DNA from: Ophiura sarsii
Taxonomy: Eukaryota; Echinodermata; Ophiuroidea; Amphilepidida; Ophiuridae
DNA length: 64,000 nt
Assembly: GCA_035610835.1 (NCBI GenBank)
Contig: CM069455.1
Span: forward strand, 15,559,266-15,623,265
Reading direction: 5' to 3'
Shown here: positions 47,801 through 48,929 of the stretch, one piece after another
Layout: the number at the start of each line of letters is the position of its first letter
Position numbering within the stretch: the first letter of the stretch is position 1
Notes under the pieces: model-generated
Seen by the model: the letters and a program-made list of their open reading frames with translations, nothing else
What the model was told of the DNA's origin: nothing
Databases searched by the model: none
Program-made: the position numbers and the translations under genes

Positions 47801-48135
47801 GAGCCCCAAAGAATAACGCGCTATGAAGCCATGATTGTGTGCATATGTCTATGGAAACCGAGACAAATTGGAGACCAGAATTAGGGCACTTTGCAAAAGG
47901 TGCAATGCATTGTGATGTTGTCTTTAAAATCTTCTTTGAAGCATTTTCTCACCTTTCTAACATACTGAAACCCATGGTTGTCGGCTACCTCCCGAGCAAC
48001 CCTTTCACCGCCCGCAATCTTCACAGCCCATTCCTTCAAATACACTTTGTCGTTCTCTGCTCTAGTTCCATAAGAATCATCTATCAAGTTGCATACCAAT
48101 AGGCTGATCAATGCTAGAGATATTTTCCACCACAT
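3942..48135 (-). CDS. PCSK7-like proprotein convertase, complete 12-exon gene (span)
   Basis: Secreted serine protease of the subtilisin/kexin convertase family, expected to mature precursors at basic sites in the secretory pathway. Coding exons 1 to 12 in transcript order: 48135-47953, 46602-46504, 44558-44370, 43419-43311, 22663-22626, 21671-21577, 19427-19339, 15969-15797, 15129-14890, 11596-11496, 8251-8027, 5100-3942. All introns have GT-AG ends and phases agree, giving 899 residues. Signal peptide about 1-23; prodomain to KR 108-109; catalytic Asp192, His239, oxyanion Asn340, Ser422; P domain about 514-655 with RRGD; acidic segment 656-671; charged helical tail 761-899. PCSK7-type features as I know the family: a DIYSC-x-WGP block followed by [15 protein letters not shown], and SIGAV after the oxyanion Asn. 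Unlike vertebrate PCSK7, no transmembrane segment is visible. It could be a lineage-specific convertase rather than a strict orthologue. Family membership is very sure, subfamily moderately so. Confidence 0.93.
5589..5910. mobile_element. TTAAAGGTAGATG inverted-repeat element, diverged copy
   Basis: Begins TTAAAGGTAGATGTTCC and tracks the reverse complement of the complete element at 45485-45837 (shared GATTTTCAACTTGA, ACAAACT and AAAAATATG segments). Its far end decays next to another element. Intron 11. Confidence 0.65.
5921..6170. mobile_element. TTAA-type miniature element, diverged copy
   Basis: One end is TTACCATTTTCCATACGGC, the other GGAAAGTGTTAA. The interior keeps GGCATGTTTGTACTTC, GGTGATTTCAAATACGGTG and GTCTGCAGACG as in the other copies. 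Intron 11. Confidence 0.8.
6179..6331. repeat. Dispersed duplicate of 7357-7488
   Basis: About 150 bases sharing TTTCAACAACTGTAATGTTA and CAGACAGTTTCGACATCC with 7357-7488. The copies flank the repeat block between them and are in the same orientation. Confidence 0.85.
6332..7330. repeat. Interspersed repeat split by a PIF-type insertion
   Basis: Shares long segments with 16470-17030, including AGTGGCGGCGCTACAGGGGG and AATCTGATTTATATCAAACC. It is interrupted by the element at 6865-7282; the other copy gives the empty site. The CAGTGGCG motif suggests a decayed hAT-type element. Confidence 0.75.
6865..7282. mobile_element. PIF/Harbinger-type miniature element (GGCC ends, TAA duplication)
   Basis: Bounded by GGCC at each end with TAA directly repeated outside (6862-6864 and 7283-7285). 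The related sequence near 16960 reads CTGTAAGTGTAGG with no insert and a single TAA, so the insertion is directly shown. Terminal inverted repeats include TTGTTATATTGGCGTAAC. A 3-bp TWA duplication with GGC-type ends is the mark of PIF/Harbinger elements. No transposase. Confidence 0.88.
7357..7488. repeat. Dispersed duplicate of 6179-6331
   Basis: Second copy of the roughly 150-bp repeat, lacking a short internal stretch present in the first. Confidence 0.85.
8027..8251 (-). CDS. Convertase exon 11: end of catalytic domain, start of P domain
   Basis: 225 bases, residues 439 (split) to 513, phase 2 at both ends. It reads [20 protein letters not shown], later [20 protein letters not shown] and [15 protein letters not shown]. 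These are the conserved C-terminal helices of the catalytic domain and the linker into the P domain. Acceptor TTATCTCCTCTGCAG, donor GTAAGT. Confidence 0.95.
8633..8821. mobile_element. Foldback miniature element, arms about 60 bp
   Basis: TAGGTCAATGCATGCGTATG near the left end is answered by CATACGCATTTATTGACCTA at the right, and the arms continue inward through AAATCAATGCACTTGCGC. No coding capacity. Intron 10. Confidence 0.85.
8867..9107. mobile_element. TTAA-type miniature element
   Basis: TTAACACTTTCCACACGGC at the left and GCCGCGTGTTAA at the right, the latter with a 7-bp deletion compared with the copy at 35362. The interior is clearly the same family. Intron 10. Confidence 0.85.
9344..9439. 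repeat. Two 48-bp direct repeats
   Basis: Two diverged 48-base units beginning GAGAAC and sharing GAAAA-GC-GCAAAAG cores. They keep an open frame encoding an ENAAK-containing 16-residue repeat, but only two units exist and no gene context supports translation. Confidence 0.6.
9655..10502 (+). pseudogene. CR1/L2-like LINE reverse transcriptase fragment
   Basis: Fragment of a non-LTR retrotransposon protein in one open frame. It starts inside the reverse transcriptase domain ([20 protein letters not shown]), carries the [10 protein letters not shown] motif and the YADDTQIY catalytic motif, then the thumb region and the [12 protein letters not shown] and [15 protein letters not shown] blocks typical of CR1/L2 elements. 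Endonuclease, ORF1 and the first reverse transcriptase motifs are missing at the 5' side. The 3' side stops at LHGLAP and runs straight into a different retroelement. The palm motif is PQG-like (AQG), so activity is unlikely. Plus strand, opposite to the host gene, in intron 10. Confidence 0.9.
10503..10790 (+). pseudogene. C-terminal fragment of a Penelope-like retroelement
   Basis: Reads [19 protein letters not shown], then [15 protein letters not shown] and [13 protein letters not shown], ending with a stop at 10788-10790. This matches, from my knowledge of the family, the segment after the GIY-YIG endonuclease core in Penelope-like elements (AEH ... HWI/RWI-x-E-x-IWIR ... DEG-YxLSHxYD). 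The sequence after the stop (GAGGAAGACAACCGATGTG, then CGAAACCCGTATGG) is also typical of their 3' end. Only this end is present. It abuts the CR1-like fragment in the same orientation. Confidence 0.75.
10861..11210. other. AT-rich intronic stretch
   Basis: No coding, RNA or repeat structure recognised within intron 10. Confidence 0.4.
11211..11433. mobile_element. Miniature element with CAGTTCCAAATTGGCGA ends
   Basis: Perfect 19-base terminal inverted repeats, ATCAGTTCCAAATTGGCGA at 11211-11229 and its complement at 11415-11433. The interior includes AATCCAAGCGTATATGCGTG. A second copy lies at 12431-12644. It ends 62 bp past the exon 10 donor. Confidence 0.9.
11496..11596 (-). CDS. Convertase exon 10: catalytic Ser
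   Basis: 101 bases, phase 0 in, phase 2 out, residues 406-438. It reads [20 protein letters not shown] and then [13 protein letters not shown]; Ser422 in the GTS triplet is the nucleophile. Acceptor TTTTGTTGCTAG, donor GTAAGT. VTTD and GVMALILQ resemble the corresponding PCSK7 segments. Confidence 0.96.
11656..11980 (-). repeat. Four tandem 74-77-bp units from the head of a tRNA-like SINE
   Basis: Units begin at 11656, 11730, 11804 and 11881 (lengths 74, 74, 77). Each contains TTCATTTCT, GAGATTTTAACC and CCTAGACAAACGCTCTG. On the minus strand the last unit extends into TAGCTCAATTGATAAGAGC, a pol III A box, followed by GGTTAAAATC, a weak B box. So the array is an amplified SINE body with one intact tRNA-like head. 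Units 1 and 3 share TGTGACC; units 2 and 4 share AGGATCG. Confidence 0.8.
12012..12390. mobile_element. Foldback element TTAAAGGCATATTATGTGATC
   Basis: Nearly the whole element folds on itself: TTAAAGGCATATTATGTGATC at one end, GATCACATAATATACCTTTAA at the other, arms well over 150 bases meeting at about 12200. A second copy is at 62205-62572. No coding capacity. Intron 9. Confidence 0.92.
12431..12644. mobile_element. Second copy of the CAGTTCCAAATTGGCGA-type element
   Basis: ATCACTTCCAAATTGGCAAG at the left and CGCCAATTTGGAACTGAT at the right, with the same interior as 11211-11433 but more diverged. Confidence 0.85.
12817..13036. mobile_element. ACTGTAAAA-type miniature element
   Basis: ACTGTAAAACCAGAA at one end and TTTCTGGTTTTACAGT at the other, flanked by TA. 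Members of this terminal type recur at 19479, 38969, 42182 and 42389. Confidence 0.85.
13122..13617. mobile_element. Probable foldback element (CACACCACCAAATCA ends)
   Basis: CACACCACCAAATCA near the left is complemented by TGATTTGGTGGTGTG near the right. The interior is AT-rich without an open frame. The exact ends are uncertain. Confidence 0.55.
13870..14155. repeat. Inverted repeat containing a direct duplication
   Basis: CCTGTTCTGTCAAAACC near the start is roughly complemented by GGCTTTGACAGAACAG near the end. Inside, two copies about 115 bp apart share TTATACATAGGAAGT and CTTTATACAT. Probably a decayed miniature element. Confidence 0.6.
14327..14656. mobile_element. Inverted-repeat element (AAACCTGTTTAGCGTCC ends)
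   Basis: AAACCTGTTTAGCGTCC at 14327 is answered by GGACGCTAAACAAGGTTT near 14638-14655. Two GGGCCTCCTCCTT segments repeat inside. Intron 9, about 230 bp from the exon 9 donor. Confidence 0.65.
14890..15129 (-). CDS. Convertase exon 9: oxyanion-hole Asn block
   Basis: Eighty codons, phase 0 at both ends, residues 326-405. It reads [18 protein letters not shown] with oxyanion Asn340; PC2 has Asp here, so this is not PC2. Next come [20 protein letters not shown] and a Cys-containing loop. The donor is GTAAGT after AACTTGGTG; a GTGG alternative three bases earlier would drop one residue. The acceptor ends ACACCAG, and a repeat-built hairpin begins about 60 bp upstream of it in the transcript. 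Confidence 0.94.
15191..15417. repeat. Hairpin enclosing an 11-bp tandem array
   Basis: Arms TACAGTACAGCTCGAAATAG (from about 15192) and CTATTTCGAGCTGTACTGTA (to 15417) enclose about 170 bases of TGCAATRTCAT units, 11 bp each, broken once in the middle. TTGCAATG is near-palindromic, so the array can also pair with itself. It lies in intron 8, about 60 bp from the exon 9 acceptor. Confidence 0.9.
15418..15796. other. Intron 8 remainder
   Basis: AT-rich. The segment ATGATTGGTTAACTACAAGA followed by an imperfect repeat recurs near 16081-16240 in intron 7, so this is part of a dispersed repeat. Nothing coding. Confidence 0.5.
15797..15969 (-). CDS. Convertase exon 8: MLDG and DIYSC-WGP blocks
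   Basis: 173 bases, residues 268 (split) to 325, phase 1 in, phase 0 out. It reads [16 protein letters not shown] and, further on, [15 protein letters not shown] and RGPHKL. The Ser-Cys before WGP, the DG pair and GPHKL resemble PCSK7 more than furin, PC1 or PC2, which carry Ser-Ala or similar. Donor GTAAAG, acceptor CACTATAG. Confidence 0.94.
16070..16250. repeat. Dispersed repeat shared with 15420-15600
   Basis: Both places carry ATGATTGGTTAAxTACAAGATA, CTGATTGG and CAACxxATG in the same order over about 170 bases. The two copies flank exon 8. Confidence 0.7.
16470..17030. repeat. Interspersed repeat, copy without the PIF insertion
   Basis: Matches 6332-7330 in order and orientation, including TTATGAGCTGTGGTTGCA, AGTGGCGACGCTACAGGGGG and AATCTGATTTTTATCAAACC, then GTAGGTGGGGAAATG. 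It provides the uninterrupted target for the element at 6865-7282. Confidence 0.8.
17380..17396 (-). other. Perfect hairpin in the LINE 3' end
   Basis: GTCGTCG, a 3-base loop, then CGACGAC. It lies about 60 bases before the GAAA tail. Several LINE reverse transcriptases recognise a 3' hairpin; that role is inferred here. Confidence 0.6.
17456..19060 (-). pseudogene. LINE reverse transcriptase (Jockey/CR1-like), broken
   Basis: Encodes the C-terminal half of a LINE polyprotein. In the 580-codon open frame that starts at 19198, the LINE part begins near NKQFTSVFS (residues 61-69). Then come [12 protein letters not shown] (111-122), [11 protein letters not shown] (206-216), [11 protein letters not shown] (239-249), [13 protein letters not shown] (295-307) and the catalytic FADDS (326-330). 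The thumb and C-terminal region ends with a WN-LP block. About residues 450-478 read out of frame compared with the family, then the proper frame resumes, so two compensating indels exist. The first 55 codons or so are flanking sequence. Active palm residues are intact, but the element lacks its endonuclease. Confidence 0.88.
19173..19295. repeat. 17-bp perfect inverted repeat with an 89-base loop
   Basis: TGAAAGCGAGGCTCTCC at 19173-19189 and its exact complement at 19279-19295. It lies between the LINE 5' break and exon 7 (44 bp from the exon 7 donor). Possibly a small palindromic element. Confidence 0.8.
19339..19427 (-). CDS. Convertase exon 7: catalytic His
   Basis: Eighty-nine bases, entered in phase 2 and left in phase 1. 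It reads [20 protein letters not shown] and then GVAFEASIG, the catalytic-histidine block (His239) and the following substrate-binding strand. Acceptor TATATGTAG, donor GTAAGG. All invariant residues of the block are present. Confidence 0.95.
19479..19716. mobile_element. ACTGTAAAA-type miniature element
   Basis: ACTGTAAAAACGAAATTTTG at one end, CAAAATTTTGTGGTTTAACAGT at the other (a G-rich insertion breaks the pairing). Inside, three nearly identical AATCCCTC(A/G)CGAAA-type units repeat at about 15-bp spacing. Confidence 0.75.
19717..20465. other. AT-rich intron 6 stretch
   Basis: No coding or repeat structure recognised. Confidence 0.4.
20460..20590 (-). repeat. tRNA-like sequence with two B-box motifs
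   Basis: On the minus strand, GGGGTTCGAGTCCC (20466-20479) is a perfect pol III B box, and GAGTTCAAATCCC near 20567 a second, weaker one. No complete cloverleaf was found, so this is probably a SINE fragment rather than a tRNA gene. Confidence 0.5.
21038..21476. mobile_element. Miniature element with GATCTGTGAAAACCCG ends
   Basis: GATCTGTGAAAACCCG at the left and GGGTTTTCACAGATC at the right, with an AT-rich centre containing AAAAATAA repeats. A second copy with better ends is at 25349-25790. Confidence 0.85.
21480..21560 (+). repeat. tRNA-derived SINE head
   Basis: GTTAGCTTAGTTGGTAGAGC is a good A box and AGATTCAAATC a B box, spaced as in tRNAs. The rest does not fold into a full cloverleaf, so a SINE or tRNA pseudogene is more likely than a working tRNA. 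It ends about 15 bp from the exon 6 donor, in intron 6, antisense to the host gene. Confidence 0.65.
21577..21671 (-). CDS. Convertase exon 6: calcium-binding and substrate-pocket acidic loop
   Basis: Ninety-five bases, phase 0 in, phase 2 out, residues 207-237 plus a split Asp238. It reads [11 protein letters not shown] and later [15 protein letters not shown], matching the acidic loop between the catalytic Asp and His in convertases (SYDFNDND and HPD types). Donor GTGAGT, acceptor CAAAATAG. The loop is longer and more charged than usual. A tRNA-like SINE lies just past the donor. Confidence 0.92.
22265..22530. mobile_element. PIF/Harbinger-type miniature element
   Basis: GACC at the left and GGCC at the right, TAA duplicated outside (22262-22264, 22531-22533). 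Ends share CAAAGAAGAAGGTTT against AAACCTTCTTTG. Related, in inverted orientation, to 42729-43033. Intron 5. Confidence 0.85.
22626..22663 (-). CDS. Convertase exon 5: 38-nt micro-exon after the catalytic Asp
   Basis: Only 38 bases between a TTCTCTTTTAAG acceptor and a GTGAG donor. It completes the split glycine codon and reads [13 protein letters not shown] (residues 194-206), the segment that follows the catalytic Asp in convertases. Phase 1 in, phase 0 out. It sits at the far end of the longest intron, and a PIF-type miniature element lies 95 bp past its donor. Confidence 0.93.
22796..23459. mobile_element. Tc1/mariner-type non-autonomous element (CAGGGTGAGTCA ends)
   Basis: CAGGGTGAGTCAAAAAAAAG at 22796 and CTTTTTTTTGACTCACCCTG ending 23459, with TA on both outer sides (22794-22795, 23460-23461). 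About 660 bp, no transposase frame. TA duplication and the CAGGGTG-type end fit Tc1/mariner. Confidence 0.88.
23561..24948. repeat. 550-bp tandem repeat, 2.5 copies
   Basis: Unit starts at 23561, 24111 and 24661, exactly 550 bp apart. Copies 2 and 3 look identical where they overlap; copy 1 differs at a few bases (CCCCCATGAATG against CCCACATGACTG). The third breaks off at 24948. Each full unit contains the left end (CACTAGCAACCAAAAG) of the element at 24465-26019, a B-box-like GGTTCAATTCC, and an identical 64-codon frame that is a by-product of duplication. Confidence 0.95.
24465..26019. mobile_element. Tc1/mariner-type element with CACTAGCAACCAAAAGTATT ends
   Basis: Left end CACTAGCAACCAAAAGTATT at 24465 after TA; right end AATACTTTTAGTTGCTAGTG ending 26019, then TA. 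The interior matches, in opposite orientation, the element at 44713-45898. This copy carries part of the 550-bp tandem repeat, a poly-C run near 24950 and 25005, and a nested miniature element at 25349-25790. No transposase frame. Intron 4. Confidence 0.85.
25349..25790. mobile_element. Nested miniature element, TGATGCAATCTGTGAAAACC ends
   Basis: TGATGCAATCTGTGAAAACC at the left and GGTTTTCACAGATCGCATCA at the right, one mismatch. Homologous to 21038-21476. It sits inside the Tc1/mariner-type element, so it arrived later. Confidence 0.88.
26200..26290 (-). repeat. Partial copy of the CCTAAC-ended SINE
   Basis: CCTAACTCACCGTTCTATG, then TTTTTGCCTGGATCGGGG, GGAGGGGG and a run resembling the first 90 bases of 52682-52977. 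The tRNA-like head is missing. Confidence 0.6.
26476..26527. repeat. Poly-C tract with GCCA interruptions
   Basis: Three long C runs separated by GCCA or CGCCA. Simple sequence; assembly lengths may be unreliable. Confidence 0.9.
26600..27000. other. Gene-less intron 4 stretch
   Basis: Contains C-rich phrases (GTGCCCCC, CACCCCCCTCCCC) that recur near 24950, 27430 and 31720, suggesting a decayed dispersed repeat. No ends could be defined. Confidence 0.4.
27008..27298. mobile_element. PIF/Harbinger-type miniature element (TTA duplication)
   Basis: GGCC at both ends, TTA directly repeated outside (27005-27007, 27299-27301). Inner ends GTTTGATTGGCGTAAC and GTTACGCCAATCAAAC pair; shares the GGCGTAACCCG and CCTACCTACCCTA subterminal segments with 6865-7282. 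Confidence 0.9.
27718..28108. mobile_element. Foldback element with arms of about 90 bp
   Basis: GTTAGAAAAGTAATTATCGC near the left pairs with GATAATTACTTTTCTAAC near the right. The arms also share GCAAGCACA and the ATGTTTTGTTxAATATAA region. No coding capacity. Confidence 0.8.
28146..28462. mobile_element. PIF/Harbinger-type miniature element
   Basis: GGCC ends with TAA outside (28143-28145, 28463-28465). Arms AAATTAAATTAATTGTTTGT and ACAAACAATTAATTTAATTT are complementary; GTCTCAAAGCTCC and GGAGCTTTGAGAC follow. Same subfamily as 48930-49209. Confidence 0.92.
28616..28896. mobile_element. TTAA-type miniature element with a perfect internal palindrome
   Basis: TTAACACTTTCCACATG at the left and GGAAAGTGTTAA at the right. 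Relative to the other copies, the left part is replaced by a perfect palindrome at 28648-28709 (two 30-base arms, AA centre) made from the TCTGAAAAATCTGTTTTGTA segment of the family. Confidence 0.9.
29287..29605. mobile_element. hAT-type miniature element (CAGTGGCGTACCCAG ends)
   Basis: CAGTGGCGTACCCAG at the left, CTGGGTACGCCACTG at the right. Flanking 8-mers AAAGTTAC and AAAATTAC match at 7 of 8, as expected for a hAT target duplication. Contains a G run. Confidence 0.85.
29944..30213 (-). repeat. tRNA-derived SINE with CCTAACCCTA-type ends
   Basis: On the minus strand it contains GGTTCAAATCC (B box) preceded by a tRNA-like CCTTGCCATGTGTGCCGGAGG segment. On the plus strand it begins CCTAACCCTACC and ends GGTAGGGTTAGGG, an inverted telomere-like end pair. 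Related in plan to 52682-53276. Confidence 0.7.
30214..31589. other. Gene-less AT-rich stretch of intron 4
   Basis: No open frame, RNA or clear terminal repeat. Several CATTCAATTTCATTT-like phrases recur at 31140-31340, a loose AT-rich repetition. Confidence 0.45.
32715..32872. mobile_element. Palindromic miniature element
   Basis: TATATACTGCC and GGCAGTATATA at the ends; GGTTAAAACTATGG pairs with CCATAGTTTTAATCC and GATTGCAATAG with CTATTGCAGTC. The loop contains GAGGGGCGCAGCCCC. Confidence 0.85.
32990..33160. other. GC-rich segment with GGGAGCCGTAAATAGTA repeats
   Basis: A CpG-rich run (GACGCTGCGCCCGGGGATG and onward) that stands out from its AT-rich surroundings, followed by three copies of a (GGGAG)CCGTAAATAGT phrase. 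Nothing coding; possibly the end of an unrecognised element. Confidence 0.45.
33480..34680. repeat. 170-185-bp tandem repeat with an inverted first unit
   Basis: Direct units around 33900, 34090, 34275, 34445 and 34605 share GGCGGCCATTTTGG, ATCTTGGATTTA, GTTACTAGTGGTCTAA and CATACATCCCA. The first unit, 33480-33620, is inverted (CCAAGATGGCCGCTAAAATG). Units are 10-25 percent diverged by eye. Confidence 0.8.
35362..35608. mobile_element. TTAA-type miniature element, best-preserved copy
   Basis: TTAACACTTTCCATGCGGC at the left, GCCGCGTGGAAAGTGTTAA at the right. Of the five copies in the window this has the most complete ends, and it is not interrupted. TTAA at both borders resembles piggyBac-type insertion; no transposase is present. 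Confidence 0.92.
35609..36593. other. Gene-less intron 4 stretch
   Basis: No recognisable element or gene. A 91-codon minus frame at 35632-35907 has no similarity I know. Confidence 0.4.
36594..36983. mobile_element. hAT-type miniature element (CAGTGGCATAGCT ends)
   Basis: CAGTGGCATAGCT at the left, AGCTACGCCACTG at the right; flanking GTACGACA and GTATGACA match at 7 of 8. G- and C-rich subterminal runs. The ATTTTGTTTTGGACTGTGC phrase is tandemly doubled near 36803. Confidence 0.85.
37003..37494. mobile_element. Inverted-repeat element rich in GGTTATTGGTGG
   Basis: AAGGGTGTTTCAATTCCA at the left against TGGAATAGAAACACGCTT at the right (two mismatches), with TA outside. Subterminal regions carry several GGTTATTGGTGG and complementary copies, and short TTATGATTATGATTA runs. 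Confidence 0.7.
37683..38021. mobile_element. Miniature element with ATGTGATGCGATCAAGCGGAAA ends
   Basis: TGTGATGCGATCAAGCGGAA at the left pairs with TTCGCTTGATCACATCA at the right. The TGATGYGATC tip resembles the elements at 21038 and 25349, but the interior differs. Confidence 0.75.
38022..38968. other. Gene-less intron 4 stretch
   Basis: AT-rich. A weak B-box-like GGGTTAGATCC on the minus strand near 38383 may mark a SINE scrap. Nothing else recognised. Confidence 0.35.
38969..39125. mobile_element. ACTGTAAAA-type miniature element
   Basis: ACTGTAAAAGTGTACATTTG at one end and GTGCACTTTAACAGTA at the other. Shares internal GCGAAAAxCGxxAAAATAAA with the copies at 42182 and 42389. Confidence 0.8.
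39480..39660. repeat. Poly-G run and tRNA-like SINE scrap
   Basis: A G run at about 39500-39515 is followed by GTACCGGGTGCACGC and GGTTGCGAGTCCGAGCCCC, which resembles a pol III B-box arm. Not a complete tRNA. Confidence 0.35.
39876..40130. repeat. Dispersed repeat shared with 47484-47700
   Basis: Both carry CTGTTCT(G/A)TGGG, then CAAACAGACCT and CAG-TAG-GTC, followed by long AATTT/CAAAA-rich tails with AAACATTT-like repeats. Same orientation in the two places. Confidence 0.6.
40141..40245. mobile_element. Short inverted-repeat element, related to 52328-52443
   Basis: GAATACCCTACCATTTGTA and CAGTGGTAGGGTATACTAAAGG, with GTGTATGGGTC and GGGGCTTTTAAAG-type cores inside. The copy at 52328 is in the opposite orientation. 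Confidence 0.6.
40316..40421. mobile_element. 105-bp hairpin element (TAATTCTGTTATACCC ends)
   Basis: GGCATAATTCTGTTATACCC at the left and GGGTATAACAGAATTACTCC at the right, with GGTAGTATGCGTCGTTCTTA inside. A near-identical copy is at 50013-50116. Confidence 0.85.
40432..40495. repeat. Two direct copies of a 31-bp unit
   Basis: TTCAGAAGACACCATTGATT followed by TGTATTTTTGTG occurs twice back to back. Confidence 0.9.
40496..41865. other. Gene-less intron 4 stretch
   Basis: Mixed AT-rich sequence. Bases 40900-41060 and 41130-41190 are more GC-rich with CCCTTCAGGCTTGTCTCG-type repeated phrases. No gene recognised in either strand. Confidence 0.4.
41866..42079. mobile_element. hAT-like miniature element (CAGTGGCGGCA ends)
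   Basis: CAGTGGCGGCATAGG at the left, GTGCCGCCACTG at the right. No clear 8-bp duplication, so the boundaries or family are less certain than for 29287-29605. Confidence 0.6.
42182..42380. mobile_element. ACTGTAAAA-type miniature element
   Basis: ACTGTAAAAGTGGAAATTTG at one end and TACTTTTACAG at the other. Contains CGCGTGGAAATAAAAATGCA and AAACGCGAAAAATTACACG. It lies next to another member at 42389. Confidence 0.8.
42389..42607. mobile_element. ACTGTAAAA-type miniature element, adjacent copy
   Basis: ACTGTAAAATTTGTTATTTTCG at the left, TTCCACTTAAACAGTA at the right; shares GAGAGCCAAAAGCACGAAAA with the family interior. Confidence 0.75.
42729..43033. mobile_element. PIF/Harbinger-type element, one end lost
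   Basis: GGCC after TTA at the left, then CAAACAAAGAAGAAGGTCTG. It runs as an inverted homologue of 22265-22530 through CAAGCTT and GCACAGCACTT, but the right terminus is missing. Confidence 0.7.
43311..43419 (-). CDS. Convertase exon 4: catalytic Asp
   Basis: 109 bases, entered in phase 0 and left in phase 1; acceptor TTTGTTTACAG, donor GTGAGT. Residues 158-193 include [16 protein letters not shown] and VVVSIVDD, completed to DDG by the next exon. Asp192 is the catalytic aspartate by position in the family. Intron 4, downstream, is 20.6 kb and holds many nested repeats. Confidence 0.95.
43495..43730. repeat. Two direct copies of about 116 bp
   Basis: GGTGGGGTTCATGTTGATAC, CATGCATGTGACATGCATTT and TCAATGTACTCCGCATATTT each occur twice, about 130 bp apart with an extra 13 bases in the second. 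A related segment (TTGAAAGTGTCC, GGAGTGCATT) occurs inverted near 8390-8440. Confidence 0.9.
43730..44258. mobile_element. Foldback element with arms of about 190 bp
   Basis: TAAACACAACACCAAAAGTA at the left and its complement at the right (ending 44258). The arms continue through ACAATTCGTCATAACATCG and AACAGTCATAGGATTATTTC to GAGAAGGGCAGTTTTTGTC. The centre is about 150 bases. Intron 3, its end 112 bp from the exon 3 donor. Confidence 0.93.
44370..44558 (-). CDS. Convertase exon 3: prodomain end, autocleavage site, mature N-terminus
   Basis: Sixty-three codons, phase 0 at both ends, residues 95-157; donor GTGAG, acceptor CATATAG. It begins VEWVEQQ, like the end of convertase prodomains, then EHHKR at 105-109 followed by DF, taken as the primary autocatalytic cleavage after Arg109. 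P4 is His rather than the Arg common in the family. The mature chain starts with a proline-rich stretch and then [12 protein letters not shown], matching the conserved segment just before the catalytic domain. The frame printed by the longest open reading frame here is a different, non-coding one. Confidence 0.93.
44713..45898. mobile_element. Tc1/mariner-type element with CACTAGCAACCAAAAGTATT ends
   Basis: CACTAGCAACCAAAAGTATT after TA at the left, AAATACTTTTGGTTGCTAGTG before TA at the right. Homologous in reverse to 24465-26019 (GTCAAGTTATGATGAAATGA, CCCAGGCGGTATGGGTGC, TTCAGCAACACATTTGTTCA). A second element (45485-45837) is inserted near its right end. No transposase. Intron 2. Confidence 0.88.
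45485..45837. mobile_element. Nested element with TTAAAGGTAGATG ends
   Basis: TTAAAGGTAGATGACC at the left and CATCTACCTTTAA at the right. It splits the end of the mariner-type element; the uninterrupted order is visible at 23960-23990 in inverse. A diverged copy is at 5589-5910. Confidence 0.85.
46504..46602 (-). CDS. Convertase exon 2: prodomain second half
   Basis: Ninety-nine bases, phase 0 at both ends, residues 62-94. The acceptor is a pyrimidine-rich run ending in ATATAG and the donor is GTAAGG. It reads [14 protein letters not shown] and then RRRSKR at residues 76-81, followed by LSDM. The RRRSKR site is a strong furin-type motif at the place where convertase prodomains carry their internal, secondary cleavage site, which normally releases prodomain inhibition. 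No minus-strand reading frame of the usual reporting length exists here; the exon was found by searching for the piece that bridges exons 1 and 3 in frame. Confidence 0.9.
46610..47480. other. Intron 1, AT-rich part
   Basis: Contains a T run and G run at 46744-46775 and long AAATTT-rich sequence. No element ends or coding sequence recognised. Confidence 0.4.
47484..47700. repeat. Dispersed repeat shared with 39876-40130
   Basis: Second copy of the CTGTTCTATGGG...CAAACAGACCTGTCAG repeat with an AT-rich tail. Confidence 0.6.
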
Positions 48136-48138
48136 TTT
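47953..48138 (-). CDS. Convertase exon 1: signal peptide and start of prodomain
   Basis: Coding from the ATG at 48135 to the GTGAG donor at 47952; residues 1-61, ending in phase 0. It opens with MWWK and a hydrophobic stretch (about residues 5-17), a good secretory signal with a likely cut after the Ser-Tyr-Gly near residue 23. The rest ([17 protein letters not shown] and following) matches the convertase prodomain start. An in-frame ATG lies 20 codons upstream (48195). I prefer the inner one because it begins a better signal peptide and because a TTTTGTTTCAG acceptor sits 4 bases before it. That acceptor suggests a non-coding first exon further upstream, which I could not locate. Confidence 0.88.
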
Positions 48139-48149
48139 CTGAAACAAAA
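48139..48149 (-). other. Probable splice acceptor of a 5' UTR intron
   Basis: Read on the minus strand, the tract TTTTGTTTCAG ends 4 bases before the chosen start codon at 48135. A pyrimidine-rich run ending in CAG here implies that the transcript starts in an upstream non-coding exon somewhere beyond 48.15 kb. No promoter motif was recognised there. Confidence 0.5.
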
Positions 48150-48929
48150 TTGAACAACGGACCATGATGAACCCAATACATACATGTTCAACCATTTTAT
48201 CGACTATGTGTAAACAGTGCTATACACTAAACACAAAAGGTTCCTGGTAAGCTAATTCAAAATCAATAAATTTTGGTATCAAAAATCTGAGATATACATA
48301 CATTAAGTGTGCCAAACCTTTCCCGTAACTTTACACCTCATTCATTACAATTAAGTGAATACTTTTAAAGTTATGATGGCTTAAGTGACAAGATTCAATG
48401 GAAAAAAGTTGTAGCAAATCTATTTTTCTATGGGATATCATTGCTTGGTATTGATGATTATTAATTTAGTATTACTTAGCTAGCAGACATGCACCTGGTC
48501 AGGAACTGTTTGTGTTATGTTTACAATAGGTACAAGTACTGAATTAGTTGAAACAAATCTGATTGACATGTTCCATTGAAACAAAACTTGTCAATGTCGT
48601 GTATGATATTTAGGAGAAATATACAAGTGTTTGCTACAATACAAGGGCTGTCAACCCTAAAAACATGAAATTTATCAAGTGCTTTTAAACTATTAATGTG
48701 ATGTACTTTAAAAGCCAATATTTTTGTGTAAAGACATTTTTGCGCATTTTGATATCATAGACATTTCGTGAATTGTTTTTTTTCATGGGCGACCTTCTGG
48801 ATGCACTGCATGAATGTTGCATGGATGGAGTATATAAAACAATGTTTTCACATGTTATAATTTTTGCAGAAAAATATTTTGCGCGAAAACCGCGAAAATA
48901 AAACAACCGAGAATATTTCAGCTTTATAA

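Noticed and set aside
3942..48135. Identification of the protease as furin, PC1/3 or PC2
   Set aside because: The oxyanion residue is Asn (not PC2) and no Cys-rich domain follows the P domain (not furin). The SCCWGP, GPHKL and [10 protein letters not shown] blocks fit PCSK7 better than PC1/3, though a lineage-specific member is possible.
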